64,000 nt of DNA from Echinococcus granulosus (taxonomy: Eukaryota; Platyhelminthes; Cestoda; Cyclophyllidea; Taeniidae). The position numbers were made by a program, and so were the translations under genes. Positions 48,796 to 60,700 of the stretch are shown here, in pieces. Location: contig NW_020170445.1 of the NCBI RefSeq assembly GCF_000524195.1, positions 64,019-128,018 of the forward strand, read 5' to 3'. Numbering within the stretch: the stretch's first letter is position 1; each line of letters opens with the position of its first letter. The notes below the pieces were generated by a model. It did not search any database, was not told the DNA's origin, and was given only the letters and a program-made list of their open reading frames with translations.

Positions 48796-49056
48796 ATGCT
48801 ATCAGAAACTGAAGTCTACAAGAGATTTTGGCAGCATCTTCTGCCAGCTGACCCCGACGCAACGCATTTCATCAAACCAAGGGCAACTCTGGAATTACCT
48901 ATTTTTTTCTGTGACTCAAACGCTGCAGAGCGATTTGATACCACTTCATACACCACAGTCAAATCAGGCAAGAAATGGATAAATGTTCCCGACTTTGATA
49001 CTCTGTCTAGGGAAAAGAAGTTAGACGAAATAAAACATCAGAGTTTTTACGAATGA
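48796..49056 (+). CDS. small hypothetical ORF, 86 codons
   Basis: It starts with a true ATG, has in-frame stops just upstream, and ends TGA at 49054-49056. The protein is hydrophilic and mixed (MLSETEVYKRFWQHLL, DFDTLSREKKLDEIKHQ), with codon choice more coding-like than neighbouring ORFs. I recognise no domain, signal peptide or membrane segment. It lies opposite in strand to HNF4 and inside its possible first intron. It could be a small gene, an exon remnant, a transposon scrap or chance. Confidence 0.25.
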   Translation: MLSETEVYKRFWQHLLPADPDATHFIKPRATLELPIFFCDSNAAERFDTTSYTTVKSGKKWINVPDFDTLSREKKLDEIKHQSFYE

Positions 49057-50493
49057 ACTTGTAGAATGTAGTATGGAGATGAAAATCATGTTCATCACAA
49101 ATTCGCTAGGTCATTATCACCACAGATGGTTAAGTGACGAACATCTTTGTTGAAATGCATCCCTTAGTGCTGGCGAGTGGACAAATTGGAGGATTCTTGC
49201 GACCACTCGGACGGCATTAATCCATTTAGAAGATGAAATCTGAGCTCCATAAAAATCTGATCCACCAACATTACCAGAGTGTGAGATGTCCTTCTCAAGC
49301 CAATTTTCTCGATCAAGAGATAGGCAACTGGAGGTTGAAGGACAAAGAAGAACTTTAAATGGGCCCGTTTGAACAATAAAAGGTAATTTTTAAACATTCT
49401 TGTCAGCTTTGTGGAGAACAATTTAATTTTGTCTTTCGAAGTTTAACTTAGATAGGAAAAGCCGACTTTTGATCTCCATGTAATCAGTTGTCAAGAAGTG
49501 TGAATGAGGCATCCATTGTTTTTAGTCAGTCGATCATTCCGTAAGATGGCAAAGTTTCCCTAAGGTGGATGCTTGCATTGCCCAGAACCCCTTAGGAGGT
49601 CTGTTCTTCATTCTTGTTCATTTTATGCATAAAAGCAATCAATTTCATGATTTGTGCAACAGACAATACAGTGTAAGTGATAGGAAAAGCCCTCCCTTGG
49701 TGGATGGTCGAACTTCCAGGCAATTATAACAACTGCAAGAACAAAAGGCACAACAAAACGGAGTTTATTTTTTTGCACTACTCCCTTTCATGCAATCTAA
49801 AAAAACTTTCAAGCTTTTGGTCCAGTTCTCCGGAAATTGATGACAATTCCTTATCACCCGAAGTTTGATCAGACGGCACAAATCGGCAAAAGGACATTTT
49901 ACACAATAAACTTCTTTTTGATAAACCGTGATGCCAAACTCAATTAATGAAAGCACTGACACCTCCTGTCTGTATCACGCTTGCCATCGCTTAATGAAAC
50001 ACCCTTGATGATATCAACTTGCCCTGCGCAAAAACATATTAAAATGTTGACAAATGACAAGTTAGTAAGTTGAATTGGATCTACGTGTTAAATCTTTTCT
50101 TCCAGACCTGCACACCTTGTTCTTAGAGTAGACTAGAGTGCTGTAATGACAGAATGAGTCGTCAGAAGCAAGTTCTTCAACCTTCATGCCTTATTTAAGA
50201 ATCTAACTTCATTCATCGGCACTTGAAATGGATTTTCAACTTTTGCATTATTCACTGGTTTACCTTCAAGGGTGGCCTGGAAGGTGATAGCAAATCTAAA
50301 CAAAAAGCGAAAGAGCATTATCGATTACTTGTCATTCACTGTCTAGTAATCATTAAGGTGACACCGATGAATGCAGCTCACAGTGTTCACAGACCGAGTA
50401 GGTGAATGTGACAGGCTAGGCACGAGAGAACAGAGTTCGACATGTAGGTCCGCTGAAGCGCAACAGCTGCGGAAGGGTTCAGAAGTCCAAAAG

Positions 50494-50526
50494 CACACAC
50501 ACACACACAGTGAGAGACACACACAC
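50494..50526. repeat. (CA)n-rich microsatellite
   Basis: Two CA runs interrupted by GTGAGAGA. Confidence 0.85.
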
Positions 50527-50645
50527 ATGGATGGAGTCACCTTTAGACCCCAAAACGTTTCAGCTTCCCCAGCATCTCTCCGTCCAAAGTCTACCCTGAG
50601 TTGAAAATAGACACACAAATACTACACAGATACAGAGACACTCAC

Positions 50646-50760
50646 CGTCCTCGAACTCCTCGCCTGAAGTGTTCACGAATTGCTGCGCATGTTGCCGTGG
50701 TTGGACGATGCCACCGTTGCTGCTATTGTAGAGGTCCATTTCAAAGTTGTGTGGATTCAT
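50646..50760 (-). other. candidate distal first exon of HNF4
   Basis: The ATG at 50760 opens a 38-codon frame beginning MNPHNFEMDLYNSSNGG and ending SGEEFED, followed by G|GTGAGT, a strong donor. It ends in phase 1, exactly what the HNF4 exon at 46330 requires, and the peptide has the short acidic character of HNF4 N-termini. It could also be an internal exon, since GTAG precedes the ATG. The alternative is an exon of an unrelated gene. Confidence 0.5.
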
Positions 50761-51103
50761 GTCTACTCTGGAGGCTCAACACCTACCTACTACTGGCTCC
50801 CCTCGTAGTACAACCACAGTTAAGTGGTCACACGGACGCACCCGACGCGCATTCACACGCAGACACACACGCACGCGTCGATCGCTGATCGACGGTGGTT
50901 GGATGTGTATGGTGCCGTGGTGTGGTGTGCTGTGCTGTGCAAACATTGTTCGTGGTGTGTTTGAACAAATGGAGAGTAGGGTGTAGAAGGAGTAAAGCGT
51001 GACAGCAGACACATTGGATAAATAGACAAGTTGGACGGATAAAATGGTTGACCAATTCTCGTGTATTTACTTTGCACCGTGGAAGGAGATTGGGGTGGGT
51101 GGA

Positions 51104-51150
51104 TGGGTGCGTGAGTGAGTGAGTGAATAAGTGACTGAACGGATGAATAA
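51104..51150. repeat. degenerate GAGT/GAAT tandem repeat
   Basis: GTGAGTGAGTGAGTGAATAA and similar units, the same type as at 20920-21200. Confidence 0.75.
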
Positions 51151-54100
51151 TGAGACCAACGAGGCCTCCTCAAGCTCGACAGATATGGCAGAATTTGAGA
51201 AATTTGGACAGTTATCGTCTGTTATGGTACATTATGCTGGCTTGTCTTCTGAGATTTGGCCTTCAGAATGGTGCAACCCAGTAAAATGAGACTGGATAGA
51301 TTGCAAGCTTCCTAAAGCGTGATTTAAACCAGTCTAGAAGTCGTCAATCAAGTAGAGATGTCCGTGGAAAAGTTCAGCAGAGAAAATTTGCTCGTTTCTG
51401 CTAAAGGCTTTACGACAAAGAGATTTCATCCACTTGGAAGTAATTTACCAGAATGTCATTAAATCGCCTTAGGGACGGTCTTTTGGATGTCAGTAAGGAT
51501 CGCGACTGAGGTTTTAATTATCACCGCCGAAATGGCGGTTATTGTTTAGAAGGGACTTCTTCTTTTCGGTGCCATAGTAAACTGGCGTGACGGATCCGCT
51601 CTCCACGACTTATATATGAGTACTGTTGTTGCATTTCCTTAAAGCCCAAGCTTTACTTCAAGCGACGCCCACCTGCAAGGACTCCTGAATGGGAAACCAA
51701 GGAGGACAAAGATTCAGCGCCAAGACAAAGTGATAAGAATGATCTATGATAGTTCGACTGCACCGAAAGCTCTTTCAATGCAAACCTTAATTCTAAAACT
51801 ACATGGGGAAGTAAAGAAATTTCAAACTTCTCGAAATGCGTTCTCTTCAGCCTCGAATACAATTGTCAGTCCCGGCTTCATTTGAACATTATTCTTTTTA
51901 CCCTTTCAATGTCTCTGAAATACTGACAATTATTAGAGGGAAAGCCCAAGTGTTTACTTAGTACTCAGAAAGCAAAAGTTATTCGGCACTTAAATTTCTG
52001 GATAAAAATCGGTTTCCTTTTCGATCTTCTCTCAAGGTCATTTATTTTATCCTCTAGATGTAAAAACCTGCAGGTCATCACAGTTGAAGGGCTGCAAAAA
52101 CGTTCAAGTGTGGAATGTAGTTGTACTTCTGATCTTTCAAGGATATTTGATCACAAATAGACAGGTATCATGACAATGAAAGGTGGCAGGACAGAATACT
52201 TTTAGGACGAAAACTCGCAGAAATTGGCTGATGTTGTAGATTTTGACTGCCCACTGATTTCCCAGTTTGTAACCAAAGCACCAACGCATTCGCCTAACCT
52301 AAAGTAGAAGGTGACCGCAGCATCACTACTTGGAGGAATGCCTTCAAGAGGCCATAAAAGTGGAGACGAGACGGCGCCTGTGCAACAGATATGGGTAACA
52401 CCCGCTGTCTCTTGGAGCTAAAGTCTAACTGTGAAAGGCGGAAAGCCCAATTCACCTCAAGCTAACCTGTTATCTGGTGCGAGCTCACATCAGGAGGAAT
52501 ACGACACCTACAAGCCACATCAAGTCATTTCCGCAGACTCTGCTTCCAAGATCTCTTCTAGTTACTCGATTTGACTTGCTAGTGAAGCGCACAAAAATCT
52601 CTGTGTCTAAAACTTGTTCCACAATCTTCTTCGCCACCCAATGATAGAGTAAAGTTCCCCTCAAATGCAATTAGAACTCAATGAGGCAGATTCATTTCCA
52701 TCGCATAGCCCACGTTGCAACACCGCGTTGGTCTTCTGGTCTTTGTTACGGCATTTTTTAAACACTGAGGTAAACTTTATGCCAAGAGCGACAGAAAGAA
52801 GGGAACAAATTCCCATTCTGGCAGTTAGCCCTGAGAATATTAATAAGATTTTTTCAAATTAATTATTTGTTACTAATTCCTTAAAAGTTCCACTTCTGGT
52901 GTTTTTTACTCCTCCTTTCGTTTCCTGCGATTTCCAAAATTTGCCAATATTTTGATGAGCACATGGCAAACGCCATTTTCGCTGAGTCGTGCATTTGTCT
53001 ACTGATGTTATTTAAGTAGACGCGGATGTAGTCCTGACCTTTATTCTCTTAAGAGCTAATGAACATCATTATACGAAGGATAAATCAAAAGTCTTTGCTA
53101 CTTATAACATGTGAGTAGCTTCTGGATTCGCAATGGGCATATTTTTTTGCCTGACATGCCGGCTACGCGTTGAGTTTGTTCATCGAAGATAAGGTGATAT
53201 TGAAGCAGCATTATCGAGGAGTGAGTTGGAAACAGCGCTCTGTTAAATACTGAAGCGTGTGAGTGGAAAGAAGCTCCATCGTATCTTCTCAACGTGAAGT
53301 GAGATGTTCAAAGGTTACTGGGTTTAATTTTAGTACTTCTAAAAAAGGCAGTTTACGAGGCACAGAGTTTCCAAAGCACCAGCTGTAAATGTAAGATCAA
53401 CTATTGCGTCCCATTTTAGCTTTGAAACATCAACTGCTTGGATTGTTAAAATTTGACCTTAGCTTTGGCTTTATATGTTTACATGTGGAACCTGTTATGG
53501 AGGGCCTAAATGCGGTGACATGAGGTGACAAGTGTGTTCTTTAAATGTTACTGACGGCTAACATGCATGACGAAGGGAGGTCCAGTCCAGACGTCGCTAA
53601 TCAGTTAACAGGGGGCAGTGAGGGTGAACGAGTACTGCAACGACGTTTGGTGAACATTTGTTCTACGTGCGAAATGCATAACCCACGAGTGTAATCTGTT
53701 GCGAAAATGCACAAGTGGAAAACCTTTTTTGAGGGAATGGAGTAGACAGTCAGTCAAGAGCACTTGCAATTCCTAAAAGTTTCATCACACTGGATACGTT
53801 GATGCACAAAAAGCATAGCAACCTGTATCCACATATTAGAATGTGTTGGAAAATTTTCCTGCAACAGTTTTTTAAGCTATGAAATAAACATTGGGGCAAA
53901 ACTAGTTTTTCTCCTCTGTATCCTAGAACTCCATCCCGATTTAGTTACTTACTTGCCTCATTTTTTATTCATATGCAGCACAATAGGAATTTGTTTCCAA
54001 AATGCAAAAACATATTTTCTCCCTCTTAATATTTTCCTAATTCTTTTTTCTAGTACTCTCCTCATCGCAGAAAATAAGCGCTTCCGTTAGCTAAAAATAT

Positions 54101-56179
54101 TTCAAATGCGAACCTTATTGCCAAACAACTCAATGTAATTTTGTTTATAGTAAATTACTTTAGTATTCTTTTTCCCTATGACGCCCAATCATTAATACAA
54201 CTGCGCCAATGGCCTAGCTAAATTCGGCGTCGTTGGCGCCAGGTCCAGACGTCGTTTGTTACAAAAAAATGTGCAATTAAAAGACACTTCCTTGTTTGTC
54301 CTTATAATACTAAAGTATATTACAAACGTGAGCATTGTTTTAACACAAATCAAATTTTGTGTATTAGAACATCTAGTAATGGATACTGACTCGTAAGTCA
54401 AAATGTGACTTTTTCTTCTGCGAAAATTAACGAGATCAAAGAAGTTAGGGTAGATTTTTAACTTACGAATGCTATTGTGCACATACTATCAAGGTGATGG
54501 CGACGAATCGGCCATTGCAGCCCCCAAATTAAAGGCCCTAATTGAAGTTCTCCTATTCAAATCCTGGCAAAAACCCATGCAATTCTTTCAAATAAAGAAC
54601 CACTTATTTTACAATTTTTTTTGTACCTAACACGTTTACAATATAATTTGGTGCAACAATTAATTAAAAATTGCCTATGTACATGGATTACGTTTGTCCC
54701 TTGCGTGATTAACGAAGGCACTAAATAAAAGGGCATGACTTTGGCCACCCCCTCCCTCCCACCCAAAAAATAAACAGCAGACACGGCGACCAAATCTCTT
54801 GATCAGCACCTTAATTTGAGAATAAACTGACAAGGTGTTATACCACTTACGGAGCTATGGACGACAAATTAGGTCATTTATTAAAACAGGTCAACATTTG
54901 GACTGCGGCGGTTGAGTAACCACAAGGAGTCGGGTGGGGAATGTATTGATAAGGGCCTAGAAGAGATGGCAGACTTGAGACAGAAATGACACGACTGCAA
55001 CGCTACGACATCAAGGTGCGGTGCTTCAGACGGAGGAGAGGGGATCGCTAATAACACAGCCTTTGAGTTAATGTGGACTGTCTCCTCCTTCAGCTCCATT
55101 AATGTCACATAAAGAGAGAAGAGCACTCAATTCCGTCGCTAGGTTTCTCAGGAATTGTCGGACTTCGAACTCGAGGATCCTCAGTAGCAAAATGAGACGA
55201 CTTGCAATAATGGACAGCGTGTTTGAGGACCGACCGTCGGCCAGCCCCTGTCACCACTTTGTTCCTGCTTTGACAAACTGTAGTATCGAATCTGGGTTGT
55301 TATTATTATTATCCTCTTGACACTAATAAGCAATGAAATTATTCTCAGCTAATCTTATTTTTTTCCCTATGTGACCAATGTAGGAAGTTCTGCCCTCAAA
55401 CCTTTCTATTCCATTTTTTGTAGAATATATGCTTTATTAGCAAATGGCAATAATGCCGGACACAATTTTTGAGAGTTCGCCAAAACTCTAAGCAAAAAAA
55501 CAAAGTGACGTGGGTTGCTAACTACTCTCAACTTCATGAATCTTACAACCTCATTACTGGGTGACCAAGAAGGGTTGCATAGTAAAACAAATGCGGTTGT
55601 TACATCAAAATTTGTTAAAAGAGAAATGTCTTCTCTGGAATGAGTCACGTCTATAGAATCGGTCAGAGGGAAGTCCAGTAACCCCTTTTCAGAAGACACG
55701 GATTGTAAAGTTTTCTTGTGAGAAAGTCCAATGCTGCACTTGGAAATATGAGATAAGAAGGTACCCCCTCATCATTCGTACCCTTTCCAGTCACCTCTTA
55801 TAGTGGAAGGAAATGACACACGAGGTTAAACAAACAGTTGGAAGTCGAAAGTGGGACAGAAACGCTGGAGGCTAAAGATAGGTGTTTTGTTTCTAAAAGC
55901 AAAACATCTATAAAAAGTGGAAGTGACAGGAAGTTTGTGTCCTCTGGAGACGTGTTAACACAAATGTCACAAATTGGCAGTTTTGACAATAAAAGACAAC
56001 AAAATCGCATTCAGAGTTTAAACAAATACAACATTTACCCCAAATAGGCACAAAATGGAGGGAAGAATTAAGAAAAAAATGAAGTTTTCATGAAAGTACC
56101 CTTGGAGCATAAACAGCATCTATGTGGCGTAAAAAAAAACAACTTCCGTTTTTCTACCCTCTTCTCTGCTTTTCCTACT

Positions 56180-56194
56180 CCCCCCCCCCCCCCC
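56180..56194. repeat. poly-C run
   Basis: Fifteen consecutive C. Confidence 0.85.
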
Positions 56195-57524
56195 AAACTC
56201 TTAGCATAATATGATGCATTCCTCCGGGAGAAATATCCACTCTCGTCGAGAGGATAACTGACGCTGACCTTTAGTCCTTTGCATTGACTGCGGGGAGGAG
56301 GAGTATTTTTGGGCAGAAGAAGAAGAAAAGGAGGGAGATAATTCTGGCAAAGTTGAAGAAAAACTATTCTTATAATATCAATAAAGTAAAAATTTTGCCT
56401 TTGTCAAAAGGTAAAATGACTGCGGAGGTGTGCAACCTCAGAAAACAATCCGAAGTTAATTACAGAACAGCAGGGAACATGTTGAGACATGGAGACTCTT
56501 TCTGTGCTCCCTTGATTGGTTAATATCACCTTAAATTCAGGGTCAACAAAGCACGAGGATAGAGCCTGATTCTTCTCCGGTGTATCTTTTGGTTTACTTC
56601 GACTTGTGGACGGATAAAGACGTCCTAGTTGAAGTCTTTATTGCCTCATTACTCTGAATAGGAAGTTGTGCGATTTCCAACTCACGTGCTCTTCCCCCGC
56701 AAAAATATGCCGCAGGCTAGGAGTGGAAGCACCATAACCGACTTCAAAAAAATTCTATGTTTTGAATATCTTACAAATAAGTAATTGAGGCCTCCATCAA
56801 CAATTTTTCTTATGAATTGGAGCCCAATTTCACAGGCTGTCACGAACCTGCATTTACTACACCTGTCACCAGACTTGTCAGACTGATTGACGGCTTCCAG
56901 ACGGGTTCGGTAACTTACGCTCTGATTACTTCAGAAGGAATTGTAAAGCGCATTCACCTACCTACCTGCCTGATGTAATGTCAAGTGAAAAATTCTCCCA
57001 CTTTTTGCATATTTCACCAAGTCGACTAAAACAAACGTCATTTATGTATAAATGGCACTGCTGCATTTATTCCAGAATTTGTTTCCAATTTTTAAGTGTT
57101 AAATGAATAAAGCAAGCAATGTGCATGCCAAATTATTTAATGTGGATATCACCACCAGGACAGCGTATTCGAATTCACCGAGGGTGGTGTCGGTGGTAGG
57201 GTAGGATGAGGGGAAACGGTAGTGATTTTCAAAAAATTGCCTATGGTCAACTTGTTAAGTCTTCTTCTCAAAAAAATTATCCAAAGGAGCTTTTTTTGCC
57301 TTCTATCACCCAAAATTGGAGGACGATGCACTACCGCAAGCGTATTTTGTTTACAGACCCCGTTTTTTGTTGTTTAAGCATTTGCCCCTACACCGATTTA
57401 AACAGTCTTCGTCTCTCTTTGTTCCAATGCCTTCCATCTATTCACTAGAGCCTTTACAGGAGTCGCAAAACACAGAGGTGGTCTCAATTCTCCATAGGCT
57501 ATTAGTACTTTAATCCCTCCTTAC

Positions 57525-57651
57525 CAGTTCTTTTGCGAAAGCCTCCAAAACCGTCACGGACCAACGGCAAGACCGAGAGATCGGCGTGGCCATCGAAACG
57601 CGGCGCTGTTTTGAGGGCCCGCCTTTTGCGATCCCCACCCGTTGCAGACAT
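57525..57651 (-). other. candidate coding exon of unknown gene
   Basis: From an ATG at 57651 the frame reads MSATGGDRKRRALKT, then RFDGHADLSVLPLVRDGF and FGGFRKRTG, ending at a G|GTAAGG donor in phase 1. It is clearly more GC-rich than its surroundings, as the confident exons are. The frame is also open upstream to an acceptor-like CTAG near 57704. I recognise no family. It could be a first exon of a gene on the - strand, conceivably a further HNF4 leader since the phase fits, or a chance ORF. Confidence 0.35.
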
Positions 57652-57704
57652 AAATTGGCCGGCGAAAGAGACACTGCCATTCACATTACCCGGAAACGAC
57701 GTCT

Positions 57705-60700
57705 AGCTTTAATAAATCAGAAAAAGCTCTTTAAGGGCTTTTACTGCTTTTTTAAAAAAAATCCAAAGGTTACAGGAAGGATGTCAGAAGGAAGCATTTT
57801 AAAAACCACGATTGTCTAAAATTTTGCATTGAAAGTAATTTATGAAATGCTAAATTGAACCACGGCTGTTTTTGTAGCCGCATACCAACTGAAGGTCTTG
57901 ACTTAAATATCTTTTTCGTCACAATTTGTTTAAATAAATTAAAATTAATTGGTGGATTCTAGTATAGAAATATACGAACCGTTTAACTTAGGCCAAAAAT
58001 TTCCATAGAACCTATCCTTAAATATCTAGAAAAATAGTATGCAAAACAAATAAATTTCAAAATAATTAGAGACTGAGAAACTTGAGGACTTTACAAAATT
58101 TAATACTAAGTATTACGGTAGTAGAAGAACACACCTGAGAGGAGGGATAGTTGACGTGGGTAAGCCGCGGAATAGTGGTATTGAGGAAACGAAATAAGGT
58201 AAACAAAAAGGCAGTGAAGTTTTTATCAACACTGAAAGTTTCTACCAATAGTTATTTGTTATATTATCCAATTCGAGGGACACACAAGATTTCTGTCAAA
58301 TTCACTTTTACTAGCTTCTTTCCTTAAAGAAAGAAAGTGGCTACCTCTGACCTCCAGCATTTCTCCCCTACTTTCACCCTCCCAGATCGCCCCATTCTAC
58401 CTCGTGTGGAATTTTTTATACCAAAATAAGTGGTATTTTTTACATGAAGATGTGTGGGTGTAGAAGAGAAGGTTGTAGGTGAGGATGAGTCGTTATCTCC
58501 CTCCCTCTCCCTTGTCTTAAGATACTGTCTAAAAACTTTCAAAGGTGAGATTTACAACACAGTGAGAGCCTTCTTTTGATTAGTTCTCAAGTTCTGGCCA
58601 TTTTCTGGTTGGGTAGATGGTTTAAACAGTTGAGCCATTTTTTTCCCGCAGTCTACCATACACCCAGACACACCAATTATAGTTCCCTTGGGATGACATG
58701 CTGCGCTCCTCGGAGATGTGGGGTAGACGCCGAGAGGACAGTTAAGCTGCAATTAATGACGTGTTTGTTCACCTAACCCATGTCTCATCACAAGCTACTC
58801 CGTCCCTCAATCTTGAAGACAAAAGAAGAATGTGGGCAGTAGAGCCACAGAAGGGATTGGGGTCTGCTAGCATAATCGCAAGGTCAGGCCGCCTAACGGA
58901 GGTACAATGACGAAGCCCCAAGTGGCCCGTCACCAAAACTGAGAGTTAAACAAACAATTAAAGCATCAAATACACGGCGCCTTTGTGATGACACGAAGAG
59001 GAGAGGCGACGAGCGAATTGACAGCCATGTGAAATTATAGCCTACAACCTGTTTATCCGTCGCATGTGACAAGCATTTGCCTGGTAGCTTTCCACAGGAC
59101 TTCCTCTATCCACCTAAAGCAAGTGTAAAGGTTTGACTCACCCCCATTTTCATTCTAGATCACCGGTGGTACTCAGTTCTCCCTTAAACACCAGAATAAC
59201 AAATTCTTAGGATAAGGGCACAACTATCTTCCAATCCTTCACCACCCGAACCACCTTACTTAAACCACTTCCAAGTGGGCGGTCTGTTACCATCTGCCGC
59301 ACAACAGACTTAGCTCCGTTGGTGGGATAATAAAATAAGTTCTAATCAAGATTAGACATTTTGACTGACATTTTGCTAAAATGAGAGGTTAAAAGAAGCA
59401 ATAAAAAAGAACAACCCGTTGAGAGCATGATAGGTGCCACGGCTCCAACGCACAGTTGCACATCTCCCTCTGCAGAGAAAAAAAAGCAATTGCCTACGCA
59501 TCACCCGTCACCATCATGTCATCTTATCAAGGTGGTAGCATAAACCGAGTCAACTGTTTTTGCTCCCTCTGTCTGACATTCTCTCCTGATAGAATCAAAA
59601 AAGAGATGGTTGTTTCCTCCCTCCCCGCCTCCTTTAATGCAGTCCATTGCGGTGGAGCCGATATCTGTACCACTCTGCACTGTCAAAAGGCTGGGTGAAT
59701 ATTTAAATTTGACTGAAATTTGGCGCCACCTCGAATCTTCGTCCTACCCTTCTGCAAATTAACGGTGCCAATTATCCACCAAGATGCAGCGCTGATGCAC
59801 CTTTCACAGTCAGGCGATCATGACGTTTGCCGGCATCTAATTTTGCTCTGTACGCAACAAAATTTGTACTTCCTTTTGCGCATTAAAGTACAAGTGGTAC
59901 TTGTGTCTTCGCTGAAGGTGCTTTCTTATCGCATCGCCATCTAATGAATATTGGCGTCGTGTGTGTCGTTAAGTCGGATGGTGTCCACTCTGCAGTCCGA
60001 AAAATTCCACTAATTTGCATAGATGAGGATGCTTGGTCTTTGCCTAATCTCTCTGGTGAATTCATTAGGCACAGCTCTTTGAAGTTGCATAATGACGAAA
60101 TGATAGCCAAGAGGAGGCCCTCTACAATGACCTTTCCTTGATACTGTCACTCCCTTATTTTGACACGAAAATTCCGGTTAAAACTATCTATATTCAGAAA
60201 TAAACGCATAGTTTTGGAGTCAAAAAAACAGTTTTTTGATGAAGTTTTATGGAATTTCTTACCATAAAGTGGTGGAGAACACGTGTCACGTATATATGAC
60301 GCTTTACTCAAGTGTACCTTTGGGTTTGTTACATACATAAGGAGACCATTTTCAAGCTGATCAAACGGCTCAGTAGGTACAAGTTTGTTTATTTTATGTT
60401 GACATTTTTTCCTAAGTACCTTTCTAGAGGTTTGAGTCTAAAAGTAGCCCTGTTGTGCGCTTATCGGAGAGATTTTGTGCCGTAGATAAATATAAAGTGA
60501 AAAAAGTTGGAATGATTCTGTCCTTGTTTAAACTAGTAATGGATTATTACTGGCAAAAAATTCTCTTTTTGCTTTGGGCGTCAACGTTATCGTTCCTCTC
60601 TGTGACCACGCCTCTCTGTCGGCCATGGCAACGGTAATAGACGGAGTTGGGTGAAAACAGCAGAGAGAAATCGAAAAAAACGCTTATTTTTAATCTTAAT

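Larger units (their letters stand above)
46516..50645. other. HNF4 upstream region or first intron
   Basis: About 4.1 kb between the two candidate first exons. One compact ORF at 48796-49056 is listed separately. Otherwise no exon, array or RNA gene was recognised. Confidence 0.5.
50761..57524. other. gene-poor region
   Basis: No exon was recognised in 6.8 kb. It holds CA/CG-rich simple sequence (50850-50880), a GAGT/GAAT array (51104-51150), a 15-base poly-C run (56180-56194) and scattered short ORFs (none above 97 codons) that resemble nothing. Confidence 0.5.

Noticed and set aside
50828..51173. Overlapping His/Thr/Cys-rich ORFs on the - strand
   Set aside because: They arise from CA/CG and GAGT simple repeats in several frames at once.
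59944..60141. 65-codon + strand ORF with mildly coding-like composition
   Set aside because: It is short, unrecognised, overlapped by an antisense ORF of similar length and lacks exon context.
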